Below are positions 54,779-62,709 of a DNA stretch of 64,000 nucleotides, in pieces. The stretch spans positions 62,001-126,000 of the forward strand of contig SIAD01000003.1 of the NCBI GenBank assembly GCA_009691915.1, written 5' to 3'. A program made the position numbers and the translations under genes. The DNA is from Phycisphaerales bacterium (GTDB lineage: Bacteria > Planctomycetota > Phycisphaerae > Phycisphaerales > SM1A02). Under the pieces are notes generated by a model, which was not told the origin of the DNA, did no database searches, and saw nothing but the letters and a program-made list of their open reading frames with translations. How positions within the stretch are numbered: the stretch's first letter is position 1; each line of letters starts with the position of its first letter.

Positions 54779-55665
54779 TCCGTCGCGCGTCCATTCTTGT
54801 CTTCGGCGCCGCGTTCCTGACGCTGGGCGTGTGTCTGACCTCAGCGCACGCACAGTCGTCGCAGGCTCCCTACGCGCCGGGCGAGGCCCCAATCGTGGCG
54901 GACGGAGTCGCACCCGAGATGGAGGGCGTCGACATCACGGAACACCTCGGCGGCAGCGTGCCGCTCGACCTCGCGCTGATGAACGACGACGGGACACAGA
55001 CGACCATGGGCGCACTGCTAGCCGCGGGTCGTCCCGTGATGCTCCATCTGGGCTACTACAAGTGCCCGATGCTTTGCACACTTGTGCTCAACGAAGGAAT
55101 TCGCTCGCTCGCCAAGGTCGACCTTTCGATGGGTAAGGACTTCGACCTCGTCTCGATCTCAATCAGCCCCAAAGAAGGGCACGAGCTCGCCCACGCCAAG
55201 AAGCAGGGGTATCTCGCGGAGTACTCGCGCCCGGGAGCGGAGAAGGGAATGCGGTTTCTCACCGCAGTTCCAACCGCCGTGGGCGAGACCGCGCCCGGAG
55301 CAATCGCCGACGCCGTCGGATTCGGCTACAAGTTGCTGCCTAGCGGCGAGTACTCGCATGCAGCGATCTTCGTCATGCTCGCTCCGGATGGGCGAATCGT
55401 TCGCTACCTCTACGGAGTCCGGTTCGATCCCGCGACAATGCGTATGGCGATCGTCGAAGCGGGCGAGGGGAAGATCGGAACGCCGCTGGATCGTTTCATT
55501 CTCTGGTGCCATCAGTGGGATCCCTTAAGCAAGGGGTACTCGCTTCTGGCCTTCCGAGTCATGCAGGTCGGCGGAGCGATCACCGTCTGCGTGATGGCCG
55601 TCGGCCTCGTGTGGATGTTCGCCCGCTCCGCGCGACGGGCGCGCCTTGCCCCCCACGCCGCCTAG
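54775..55665 (+). CDS. SCO1/SenC copper chaperone for cytochrome oxidase
   Basis: 296 residues. Signal peptide (ASILVFGAAFLTLGVCL), then the thioredoxin-like SCO domain with copper ligands C97 and C101 (GYYKCPMLCTLVLNEG) and the distal His in GEYSHAAIFVML. An extra C-terminal membrane helix (VGGAITVCVMAVGLVWMFA) tethers it, unlike short SCO proteins. It loads CuA of CoxB, encoded next. GTG start overlaps the preceding gene. Confidence 0.93.
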   Translation: MIRRASILVFGAAFLTLGVCLTSAHAQSSQAPYAPGEAPIVADGVAPEMEGVDITEHLGGSVPLDLALMNDDGTQTTMGALLAAGRPVMLHLGYYKCPMLCTLVLNEGIRSLAKVDLSMGKDFDLVSISISPKEGHELAHAKKQGYLAEYSRPGAEKGMRFLTAVPTAVGETAPGAIADAVGFGYKLLPSGEYSHAAIFVMLAPDGRIVRYLYGVRFDPATMRMAIVEAGEGKIGTPLDRFILWCHQWDPLSKGYSLLAFRVMQVGGAITVCVMAVGLVWMFARSARRARLAPHAA

Positions 55666-55674
55666 GACACTCCC

Positions 55675-56787
55675 ATGCCATCGATCGCATCCACTCTCCT
55701 CGCGCAAACACCAAGCCCGTTGACCCCTGCGGACTTCTGGCTCCCCATCGGCGCGTCGCAGCAGGCGGCCGGTGTCGACTGGATGTTCACGGCGATCAAC
55801 TGGATCTGCTACTTCTTCTTCCTGCTCGTCGTGACCATGATGGTGGTCTTCGTCGTCAAGTACCGGGGCAAACCTGGCGCGCGATTCCGCAGTGATGCCC
55901 CGACCCACAACACGCTCCTCGAACTGTCCTGGTCGGTCATCCCGCTGCTCCTGTGCATCGCGATCTTCTGGTACGGGTTCAAGGGGTATGTCGATCTGTC
56001 GACACCTCCCAAGAATTCGTTTGATGTGAATGTCACCGCCTTCAAGTGGGGGTGGCAGTTCAAGTACCCCAATGGAGCGCAGTCGGACAACCTTGTTGTC
56101 CCCGCCAATCGTCCCGTGCGGTTGACGATGCGGGCCACTGATGTGCTCCACTGCTGCTTCATCCCTGCGTTCCGGGTGAAGAAGGACATCGTTCCAGGGC
56201 GCTACTCGACCCTCTGGTTCCAGTGCGATCACCCGACCGGCCTCGACGAGGCGGCGGGATACCACCTCTTCTGCGCGGAGTACTGCGGTACCGGCCACTC
56301 CAACATGAATCGCCGTGTGCTCGTGCTGCCGCAGGCGGAGTTCGACGCCTGGATGGTCAAGCAGGCCGCATGGCTCGACGAGATTCCCGATGATGAGCTG
56401 TACTTCAAGGCGGGCCCCAAGATCTATGCGCGCTGCCAGCAGTGCCATTCGCTCGACGGGACGGCGGGGCTCGCCCCCACCTGGCAAGGATTATGGGATC
56501 GCGTCGCGAACCCAACCGGTGCGGTGCGGTTCACCGACGGGAAGAGCTATGCGGATCTCATCGGCCCCGGCAAGGAGTTCCCAACACCGCAGGACTATGT
56601 CCGCGACTCGATCTACAACCCTGGGCACTACCTCGTTGCCCCCTACGGCAATGTGATGCCGACCTTCAAGGGGCAGCTCAATGATCGCGGGATTGATGCT
56701 GTGATCGGGATGATGCAACACCTAGACGAATTCAACGCCAAGGGAGTCTGGACGAAGGCGACTTCTGCCAAGGATCCAGCGAAGTAA
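55675..56787 (+). CDS. coxB: caa3-type cytochrome oxidase subunit II with cytochrome c domain
   Basis: 370 residues. Two membrane helices (INWICYFFFLLVVTMMVVFV; SWSVIPLLLCIAIFWYGF) come first. A CuA cupredoxin follows with ATDVLHCCFIPAF and the binuclear copper site CAEYCGTGHSNM. The C-terminal cytochrome c domain has heme site CQQCHSLDG and Met ligand in GNVMPTFKG. This defines a caa3 enzyme that accepts electrons directly on its own cytochrome c, probably from ActE/ActA. Confidence 0.96.
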   Translation: MPSIASTLLAQTPSPLTPADFWLPIGASQQAAGVDWMFTAINWICYFFFLLVVTMMVVFVVKYRGKPGARFRSDAPTHNTLLELSWSVIPLLLCIAIFWYGFKGYVDLSTPPKNSFDVNVTAFKWGWQFKYPNGAQSDNLVVPANRPVRLTMRATDVLHCCFIPAFRVKKDIVPGRYSTLWFQCDHPTGLDEAAGYHLFCAEYCGTGHSNMNRRVLVLPQAEFDAWMVKQAAWLDEIPDDELYFKAGPKIYARCQQCHSLDGTAGLAPTWQGLWDRVANPTGAVRFTDGKSYADLIGPGKEFPTPQDYVRDSIYNPGHYLVAPYGNVMPTFKGQLNDRGIDAVIGMMQHLDEFNAKGVWTKATSAKDPAK

Positions 56788-56814
56788 CGACTTGATGCAC
56801 GCGAAGAGACTCCA

Positions 56815-58533
56815 ATGACGACACTAGACGCCCCACGGCACGACATCTTGGACACGACCGCTTCAAGCGACAACTACCTGACGCATTCGCGCGGGTTCCT
56901 GTCCTGGGCGCTGACCCTCGACCACAAGCGAATCGGCGTGATGTACCTCATTGCCGTCCTTGGGTCGTTCCTCGTCGGCGGGATCTTTGCGCTGCTCCTT
57001 CGCACCGAGCTCCTGACCCCCGGACGGACCTTCGTCGACGCCGACACCTACAACCAGTTCTTCACCCTGCACGGGGCGATCATGGTGTTCCTAGTCATCA
57101 TCCCGAGCATTCCCGCAGCCCTCGGGAACTTCGTGCTGCCGATCATGCTGGGCGCAAAGGATGTGGCGTTCCCGAGGCTGAACCTGTTCTCCTTCTACCT
57201 GTGGGTCGGCGGCGCGTTGTTCACCCTCTACTCGCTGGCCGTTGGTGGCTTTGACACCGGGTGGACCTTCTACACGCCGTACTCGACGACGACGACCACT
57301 GGCGGCGTTGTTCCTGTGCTCATCGGCGTGTTCATCCTCGGGTTCTCCTCGATTTTCACCGGGCTCAATTTCATTGTCACGGTGCACAAGCTACGGCCGC
57401 CGGGGATGATCTGGTTCAAGATGCCTCTCTTCCTGTGGGCGATCTACTCGACCGCGATCATTCAGGTGCTGGCGACGCCAGTGCTGGCGATCACGCTGTG
57501 TCTGCTCATTGTGGAGAGAACACTCAACATCGGGATCTTCAATCCTTCGATGGGCGGCGACCCTGTGCTCTACCAGCACTTCTTCTGGTTCTACAGCCAT
57601 CCTGCGGTCTACATCATGATCGTTCCGGCCATGGGAATCATCAGCGAGATCATCGCCGTTCACTCCCACCGACACATTTTCGGGTATCGGTTCATCGCAT
57701 TTTCGTCGATCGCCATCGCGATGTTCTCGTTCATCGTCTGGGGCCACCACATGTTCATTTCGGGTCAGTCGGGATTGATGAACACGATCTTCTCGCTCAT
57801 CTCATTCAGCGTGGCGATCCCCTCGGCGGTCAAGACATTCAACTGGACGATGACGCTCTACAAGGGGACGATCAGCCTGACCGCCCCCATGATGTACGGG
57901 CTCTCATTCCTCTTTCTGTTCACGATCGGCGGGCTGACAGGACTGCACTGCGCGACGCTCAACACCGATGTGCATCTTCATGACACCTACTTCGTGGTCG
58001 CGCACTTTCACTATGTGATGATGGGATCCGCGCTCATCGGAATGATCGGCGGGCTTCACCACTGGTGGCCCAAGATGACCGGGCGGATGTACCACGAGGG
58101 GACGGCCATCACCGCCTGCATCATCATCTTCATTGGGTTCAACCTGACCTTCTTCACGCAGTTCATGCTGGGAAGTCAGGGGATGCCGCGGCGTTACTAC
58201 GACTACCAACCAGAGTTCCAGATTTACCATGTGATCTCGACGATCGGCGCGTACACGATGGCAGTCGGATTCGTGATCACCGCCGTCTGCTTCGCGCAGA
58301 GCCTCATGTCCGGCCGTCGCGCACCAGCCAACCCTTGGGGCGGACGAAGTCTCGAGTGGCAGTGCGCCTCGCCGCCGCCGCATGACAACTTTGCAACTAC
58401 TCCAACGGTCGGTGACTGCTACAACTTCACCGCAGTTATCTGGGACGAGAAGCAGCAGGGGTACATCGTCGATCGCACTCTTGATCCGGACATGCCGCAC
58501 AGCACCGGCGCGAAGCCCGGAGGTCACTCGTGA
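56815..58533 (+). CDS. coxA: caa3-type cytochrome oxidase subunit I
   Basis: 572 residues. Heme and CuB ligands are all present: HGAIMVF (low-spin heme), YSHPAVY with the CuB His and cross-linked Tyr, WGHHMF, and [13 protein letters not shown]. The D-channel Glu of A1 oxidases is replaced by the YSHPAVY form, assigning it to the A2 subfamily. The K-channel Lys is kept in PSAVKTFNW, with Ser in place of the usual Thr. C-terminal tail ends [11 protein letters not shown]. Stop overlaps coxC (GTGA). Confidence 0.97.
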   Translation: MTTLDAPRHDILDTTASSDNYLTHSRGFLSWALTLDHKRIGVMYLIAVLGSFLVGGIFALLLRTELLTPGRTFVDADTYNQFFTLHGAIMVFLVIIPSIPAALGNFVLPIMLGAKDVAFPRLNLFSFYLWVGGALFTLYSLAVGGFDTGWTFYTPYSTTTTTGGVVPVLIGVFILGFSSIFTGLNFIVTVHKLRPPGMIWFKMPLFLWAIYSTAIIQVLATPVLAITLCLLIVERTLNIGIFNPSMGGDPVLYQHFFWFYSHPAVYIMIVPAMGIISEIIAVHSHRHIFGYRFIAFSSIAIAMFSFIVWGHHMFISGQSGLMNTIFSLISFSVAIPSAVKTFNWTMTLYKGTISLTAPMMYGLSFLFLFTIGGLTGLHCATLNTDVHLHDTYFVVAHFHYVMMGSALIGMIGGLHHWWPKMTGRMYHEGTAITACIIIFIGFNLTFFTQFMLGSQGMPRRYYDYQPEFQIYHVISTIGAYTMAVGFVITAVCFAQSLMSGRRAPANPWGGRSLEWQCASPPPHDNFATTPTVGDCYNFTAVIWDEKQQGYIVDRTLDPDMPHSTGAKPGGHS

Positions 58534-59504
58534 GTCAGATCACGGCCGAGAGGGATCCGCACCTGCACGGCGGCGCTGATGCGGACTCAGGCCACGCCCA
58601 CTCGGGTGAGCACGCCAAGTACTCCTTTCTGGCTCACCACTTCGATTCGCCCGCCCAGCAGTTCGACTCTGCCAAACTGGGGATGTGGCTCTTTCTCGCG
58701 ACCGAAGTCCTCTTCTTCGGTGCGCTGTTCGTCGGCTACGCGGTCCTCAGGAGCCGATTCCCCGAAGTGTTTTCGTACGCGAGTCACTACCTCGACACGA
58801 CCATGGGCGGGATCAACACCGGCGTACTCATCGTGTCGAGCCTCACCATGGCGCTCGGCGTCTACTTCGCGCAGCGCGGCAGGAAGTTGGCGCTGATCAT
58901 CTGCCTGTGGCTGACCATGGCCGGCGCGGCCGGGTTCCTCGTCATCAAGTACTTCGAGTACTCACACAAGATCCACGCGCATCTGGTGTGGGGGCCGACC
59001 TTCTACATACCGCCTCACAACGAGTTTGGAAACGAGGAGGCAACTGCCTTGGCGCACGCGCCGACACCCGCGCCCGCGGCGGTCGGCGTTCCAGTCCATT
59101 CCGCAGTGGCCGCGGTAGGACCCTTGGGAACGGCCCCCATGGTCGACGCCTCGGTCATCAAGCCCGCGAGCGTTGGTCCGACAGGGCTCAGCGCGGCGGC
59201 GGTCGACCACCGACTTGCTGGCGGCGGTGACATCATTCCCTACGAGATGCCGTCGGCGCACCTTGAAGACCCGAACATGCCGCCGAACACGCATCTGTTC
59301 TTCTCGATCTACTACGCGATGACCGGGCTCCACGGCATCCATGTTGTCGTAGGAATGTTCGTGATCGGCATGCTGATCCATCGCGCCACGCGCGGAGACT
59401 TCGGCCCCAACTACTACACCCCGGTCGATCTGGTGGGCCTCTACTGGCACATCGTCGATCTTGTGTGGATCTTTCTCTTCCCGCTGTTCTATCTGATTCA
59501 CTGA
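58530..59504 (+). CDS. coxC: cytochrome oxidase subunit III
   Basis: 324 residues. Helices include [20 protein letters not shown] (family signature), [20 protein letters not shown] and the last pair [20 protein letters not shown] and [20 protein letters not shown]. Between helices is an unusual Ala/Pro/Val-rich insertion of about 80 residues (59030-59270), not expected in CoxC. N-terminus His-rich ([17 protein letters not shown]). GTG start coupled to coxA. Confidence 0.94.
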   Translation: MSQITAERDPHLHGGADADSGHAHSGEHAKYSFLAHHFDSPAQQFDSAKLGMWLFLATEVLFFGALFVGYAVLRSRFPEVFSYASHYLDTTMGGINTGVLIVSSLTMALGVYFAQRGRKLALIICLWLTMAGAAGFLVIKYFEYSHKIHAHLVWGPTFYIPPHNEFGNEEATALAHAPTPAPAAVGVPVHSAVAAVGPLGTAPMVDASVIKPASVGPTGLSAAAVDHRLAGGGDIIPYEMPSAHLEDPNMPPNTHLFFSIYYAMTGLHGIHVVVGMFVIGMLIHRATRGDFGPNYYTPVDLVGLYWHIVDLVWIFLFPLFYLIH

Positions 59505-59520
59505 GCCAATCGAGCCTCCC

Positions 59521-59952
59521 ATGTCACAGCCCAATCAACCCTCGCACGCCACTGATGTCGCCGCGGGTCACCCGCTGGTCGGCCACCTCGTGGGCATCAA
59601 GACCCTCGTCACGACCGCCTCCGCGCTCCTGTTCCTCACCATCGTGACGGTCATCGTGCGCTACATCGACATTGGGGAATTCAACATCTGGGTCGCGATT
59701 GGGATCGCAGTCATCAAGGCCGGACTGGTGGCTACATTCTTCATGCACCTGAAGTGGGACCGTCCATTCAATGTCCTCGTGTTCATGGGGTGCTCACTCT
59801 TCGTCATTCTGATGATGGCCTTCTGCGTTCTGGACACGAGCCAATACCGCGCGACCCAGTACACGGGCAACGCGACACTGGTGCAGGAGACGCTGGACGC
59901 GCACGCCCCGGGCGCGCCGATCACGCAGAAGAGGACGGAAATCAATCCCTAG
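59521..59952 (+). CDS. cytochrome oxidase subunit IV (CtaF/CoxD-like)
   Basis: 143 residues with three helices (TLVTTASALLFLTIVTVIVR, WVAIGIAVIKAGLVATFFMH, LVFMGCSLFVILMMAFCVLD). The motif IKAGLVATFFMHLKWDRPFN is characteristic of prokaryotic subunit IV. N- and C-terminal tails are polar. A small cofactor-free subunit that stabilises subunits I and III. Starts 16 bp after coxC. Confidence 0.92.
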   Translation: MSQPNQPSHATDVAAGHPLVGHLVGIKTLVTTASALLFLTIVTVIVRYIDIGEFNIWVAIGIAVIKAGLVATFFMHLKWDRPFNVLVFMGCSLFVILMMAFCVLDTSQYRATQYTGNATLVQETLDAHAPGAPITQKRTEINP

Positions 59953-60010
59953 CCGGAGCCGCGAGGCATTCGCCACCCCCAGCCAGCGCGACCAGGCGTC
60001 GCGGCTTGGG

Positions 60011-60547
60011 ATGATGGTGTTCCTCATCGTCGTCGCCGTGCTCTTTGTGGCGGCAATTCTCGGCTATCTCGTGGTACGGCTCGATGCGACACACGGCATC
60101 CCTTGGCGCGACGCCTCTGTCCCGGGACTTCCCAAGACCCTTCTCCTGAGCACTGGCGCCTTGCTCGCATCGAGCAGCATGCTTCATCGTGGAATCATTC
60201 GCGCGCGCCATGGCGATCGCCGGGGGTGCGCGGTGAGCGTGGGAATGGCGTACTGGCTCGGCGTCCTCTTCGTCCTCCTGCAGTGCGAGGCGTGGTGGTG
60301 GATGTGGCGCAGCCATGTGGCGATCACCGACAGCCTGTACGCCTGGACCTTCTATGTGCTGACCGCGCTGCATGCTCTTCACATCGTGGGCGGGCTCTAT
60401 GGGATGGGGCGCACGCTGCGCAGCGCCCGCGCGGGCAGGTACACACCGGTTTCGCACAACGGTCTCATTCTCTGCTCGATGTACTGGCATGCCCTTGATG
60501 CCATCTGGATCGTGCTCTATGCGACACTGTGGATCGGATCGCGGTAG
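60011..60547 (+). CDS. cytochrome oxidase subunit III-like protein
   Basis: 178 residues from ATG 60011, with five predicted helices; the end WHALDAIWIVLYATLW and HALHIVGGLYGMG match the CoxC family. The frame remains open upstream past 59945 and reads FATPSQRDQASRLGMMVFLI, like the N-terminus of CoxC proteins (..KLGMWLFL). The real start may therefore lie upstream with a non-standard codon. It is the last gene of the respiratory operon and a second subunit III type. Confidence 0.85.
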   Translation: MMVFLIVVAVLFVAAILGYLVVRLDATHGIPWRDASVPGLPKTLLLSTGALLASSSMLHRGIIRARHGDRRGCAVSVGMAYWLGVLFVLLQCEAWWWMWRSHVAITDSLYAWTFYVLTALHALHIVGGLYGMGRTLRSARAGRYTPVSHNGLILCSMYWHALDAIWIVLYATLWIGSR

Positions 60548-60571
60548 GCGCGCCGCTATCAAGTAACTGAG

Positions 60572-61699
60572 TCATCGGGCCATCGGGTGGAACGCGTTCC
60601 ACGCGAACCAGCGGCAGGGGACCATGAGCGGCGGTGGTTCAGAGTCGACGAGCACCGCGCCGTAGACCGGCACCAGCGACCACATCCGCCGAACGCCGAA
60701 CGCCGAGGTGTCGACATACCCCTCAGCGGTCGTGCGCAGAGACTCCATGAATCTGAGCGGTACGACGCGCCATCCGTCCTCCGCCCTCACGCCGATCACC
60801 ATGGTCATGTCGCTCAGTGCGGTCTGGACGAGTCCCGCAGCAGTTGGGTTGATGGACTCAAAGGGCACGGATGGATCCGCCTCGGCGAATGCCCCCAGAC
60901 TGGCGACCGGAAATGTCGGCGTGCCGTCGCGCCAGTAGCGCTTGTAGTCGAACTCCTTCATTCTGCGCCAATCAGAGTCGTTGGGCATGGCGATCGTTGT
61001 CTCGGGGTGGATGAGGAACCACGAGGCCCATGTCGAGACCTGGACGCCCGGTAGCGGCGTGAGGCGTTCATTGCGACTGCACGCCGGTCCCGCGATCGGA
61101 CCGAACGCCAGCTGCGACCAGAGGCTCGGAGAGGGTGAGTCGGGCGACTTGTCGTACATCACGAGGTTGTTGTCTAGGAGAAGGCCGCTCACTCCGAACT
61201 GCAGCGTGCGGTCCCCGACTCGCCGATCGAATACCACCGCGCTGTCGCAGAGTGGGCTGTAGGTCACTGCGATGGGGACTCCGCCAAGCTCGTCGTTGAC
61301 GATCTCGTGCACATTGAGCAGCTGGAGCGGGTACGCGCGTGTTTCGGGTCCGATCGTGATCCCGATCACCCGATCTTCGGGGACTGCGTACTTGTTTCGC
61401 TCCCTCTGATTGCGCTCGGCGATCTCGTTCCCAGGGACAGTCCTGGGGGCGTCGAGGCTCGCGAGGAAGTCGCGGGGATTTCCGCTGGCGACGAGGGCCG
61501 CAGCAGGGACACGGAGATTCGACAGGTCGAACCCATAGGTCGCGGGATTGCGTCCATCGCCGATGGGTCGCTGCCCCGATAGGGGACCTACGAGAGCGAA
61601 GAGAACGACCGCCACCACACCCGCCAGTGCCAAGGCAATCACCCATGTCGCGGAGCGAAGGGACACGCTAGCCGCACGAGCGTCTGGACCGCTGCTCAT
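60572..61699 (-). CDS. DUF3179 domain membrane-anchored protein
   Basis: 375 residues. One N-terminal helix (VIALALAGVVAVVLFALVGP) precedes a soluble DUF3179 domain: VIGITIGPETRAYPLQLLNV, HEIVNDELGGVPIAVTYSPL and CDSAVVFDRRVGDRTLQFGV. The function of the domain is unknown; a conserved Cys-Asp (LCDS) is visible. The ATG overlaps the ctaB stop (ATGA at 61696-61699), so it is co-translated with heme O synthase, an unusual pairing that may hint at an oxidase-assembly role. Confidence 0.86.
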   Translation of the reverse strand: MSSGPDARAASVSLRSATWVIALALAGVVAVVLFALVGPLSGQRPIGDGRNPATYGFDLSNLRVPAAALVASGNPRDFLASLDAPRTVPGNEIAERNQRERNKYAVPEDRVIGITIGPETRAYPLQLLNVHEIVNDELGGVPIAVTYSPLCDSAVVFDRRVGDRTLQFGVSGLLLDNNLVMYDKSPDSPSPSLWSQLAFGPIAGPACSRNERLTPLPGVQVSTWASWFLIHPETTIAMPNDSDWRRMKEFDYKRYWRDGTPTFPVASLGAFAEADPSVPFESINPTAAGLVQTALSDMTMVIGVRAEDGWRVVPLRFMESLRTTAEGYVDTSAFGVRRMWSLVPVYGAVLVDSEPPPLMVPCRWFAWNAFHPMAR

Positions 61700-62709
61700 T
61701 GGGTCTCCATCGGCGAGTCGGGGGACACAATGACCGCGCCCCCACGGACACCCGCCCCTGCCGAAACCGGCCCGCGGTCAAGAACCATGGAGAGGAGCAG
61801 GAGCGGGAGATAAGAGATGCTTGCGAAGAAGACGCGGCGCGCGTTAGCGTCGCTCCTCGCGAAGAGAAACCGTGTGCTCACCACCGAGAGCCAGCCTCCG
61901 AGGAGCAGCGCCGAGGCGGCGTACCACCAGCCCGCGATTCCGTAGATGACCCCCGAGAGCGCCAACGGGATGAGCGTCAGGCTCGTGAGCACCATCGTCT
62001 GGGCTGTGATCTGCCCCGAAGGATCATTGACCGAGAGCATCGCAAAGCCGCCGCGCCGATAGTCGTCGCGGTACATCCACGCCAGCGCCATGAAGTGGGG
62101 GAGCTGCCAGACGAAGAGGATTCCGCCGACTATCCACGCACCGGGTGCGAGCGATCCAGTCGCCGCTGACCATCCAACCATCGGTGGGATCGCACCGCAG
62201 ACCGCCCCTACGAGTGTGTTGAGCGTGGTCAAGCGTTTGAGGGGGGTGTAGATGGCCGCATAGATCACGATGTTTCCCACCGCCAGGAGCGCAGGGAGCC
62301 ATCCATTGAAGCTGACGAGAACGCTGCCACCCGCGTATGCCGCCGCGAGCGCGCCGACGAAGACGGCGGGCGCCGGGAATCGGCGTTGCGCCATCGGGCG
62401 CCCCTGCGTCCGCGTCATCAGCGAGTCCCTTCGCGCTTCAATCAGTTGATTGAGCATCGCCGCGCTTCCTGCGCACAGGCCGGTGCCGAGCATCATCCAG
62501 AGGAGATTGGCCCAGTCGATTTCGCTGTCGGGTGCGACGACAAAACCCGCCGCCGCTGTGACGAGCACCAAGGCGTTGAGACGCACCTTGACGAGTTCGC
62601 CTAGCGACTCGGCAAGCCTGACTCCGCGGGCTCTCGTCGAGGTCGCTTCGATCTCCGTAGTATAGAACTCGCCATGAACGACCCGTCGACGGCGCGCCGC
62701 GGACTGCAC
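61696..62709 (-). CDS. ctaB: protoheme IX farnesyltransferase (heme O synthase)
   Basis: 337 residues, UbiA-family prenyltransferase with nine helices. The first Asp-rich motif is degenerate here (NQLIEARRDSLMTRTQGRPM, corresponding to N-x-x-x-D-x-x-x-x-R-T), and the second catalytic region is present as YRDDYRRGGFAML. It converts heme B to heme O, the substrate of CtaA next door. The only in-frame start before helix 1 is GTG 62709, which overlaps the ctaA start (62674) head-to-head by 36 bp. Confidence 0.94.
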   Translation of the reverse strand: MQSAARRRRVVHGEFYTTEIEATSTRARGVRLAESLGELVKVRLNALVLVTAAAGFVVAPDSEIDWANLLWMMLGTGLCAGSAAMLNQLIEARRDSLMTRTQGRPMAQRRFPAPAVFVGALAAAYAGGSVLVSFNGWLPALLAVGNIVIYAAIYTPLKRLTTLNTLVGAVCGAIPPMVGWSAATGSLAPGAWIVGGILFVWQLPHFMALAWMYRDDYRRGGFAMLSVNDPSGQITAQTMVLTSLTLIPLALSGVIYGIAGWWYAASALLLGGWLSVVSTRFLFARSDANARRVFFASISYLPLLLLSMVLDRGPVSAGAGVRGGAVIVSPDSPMETQ

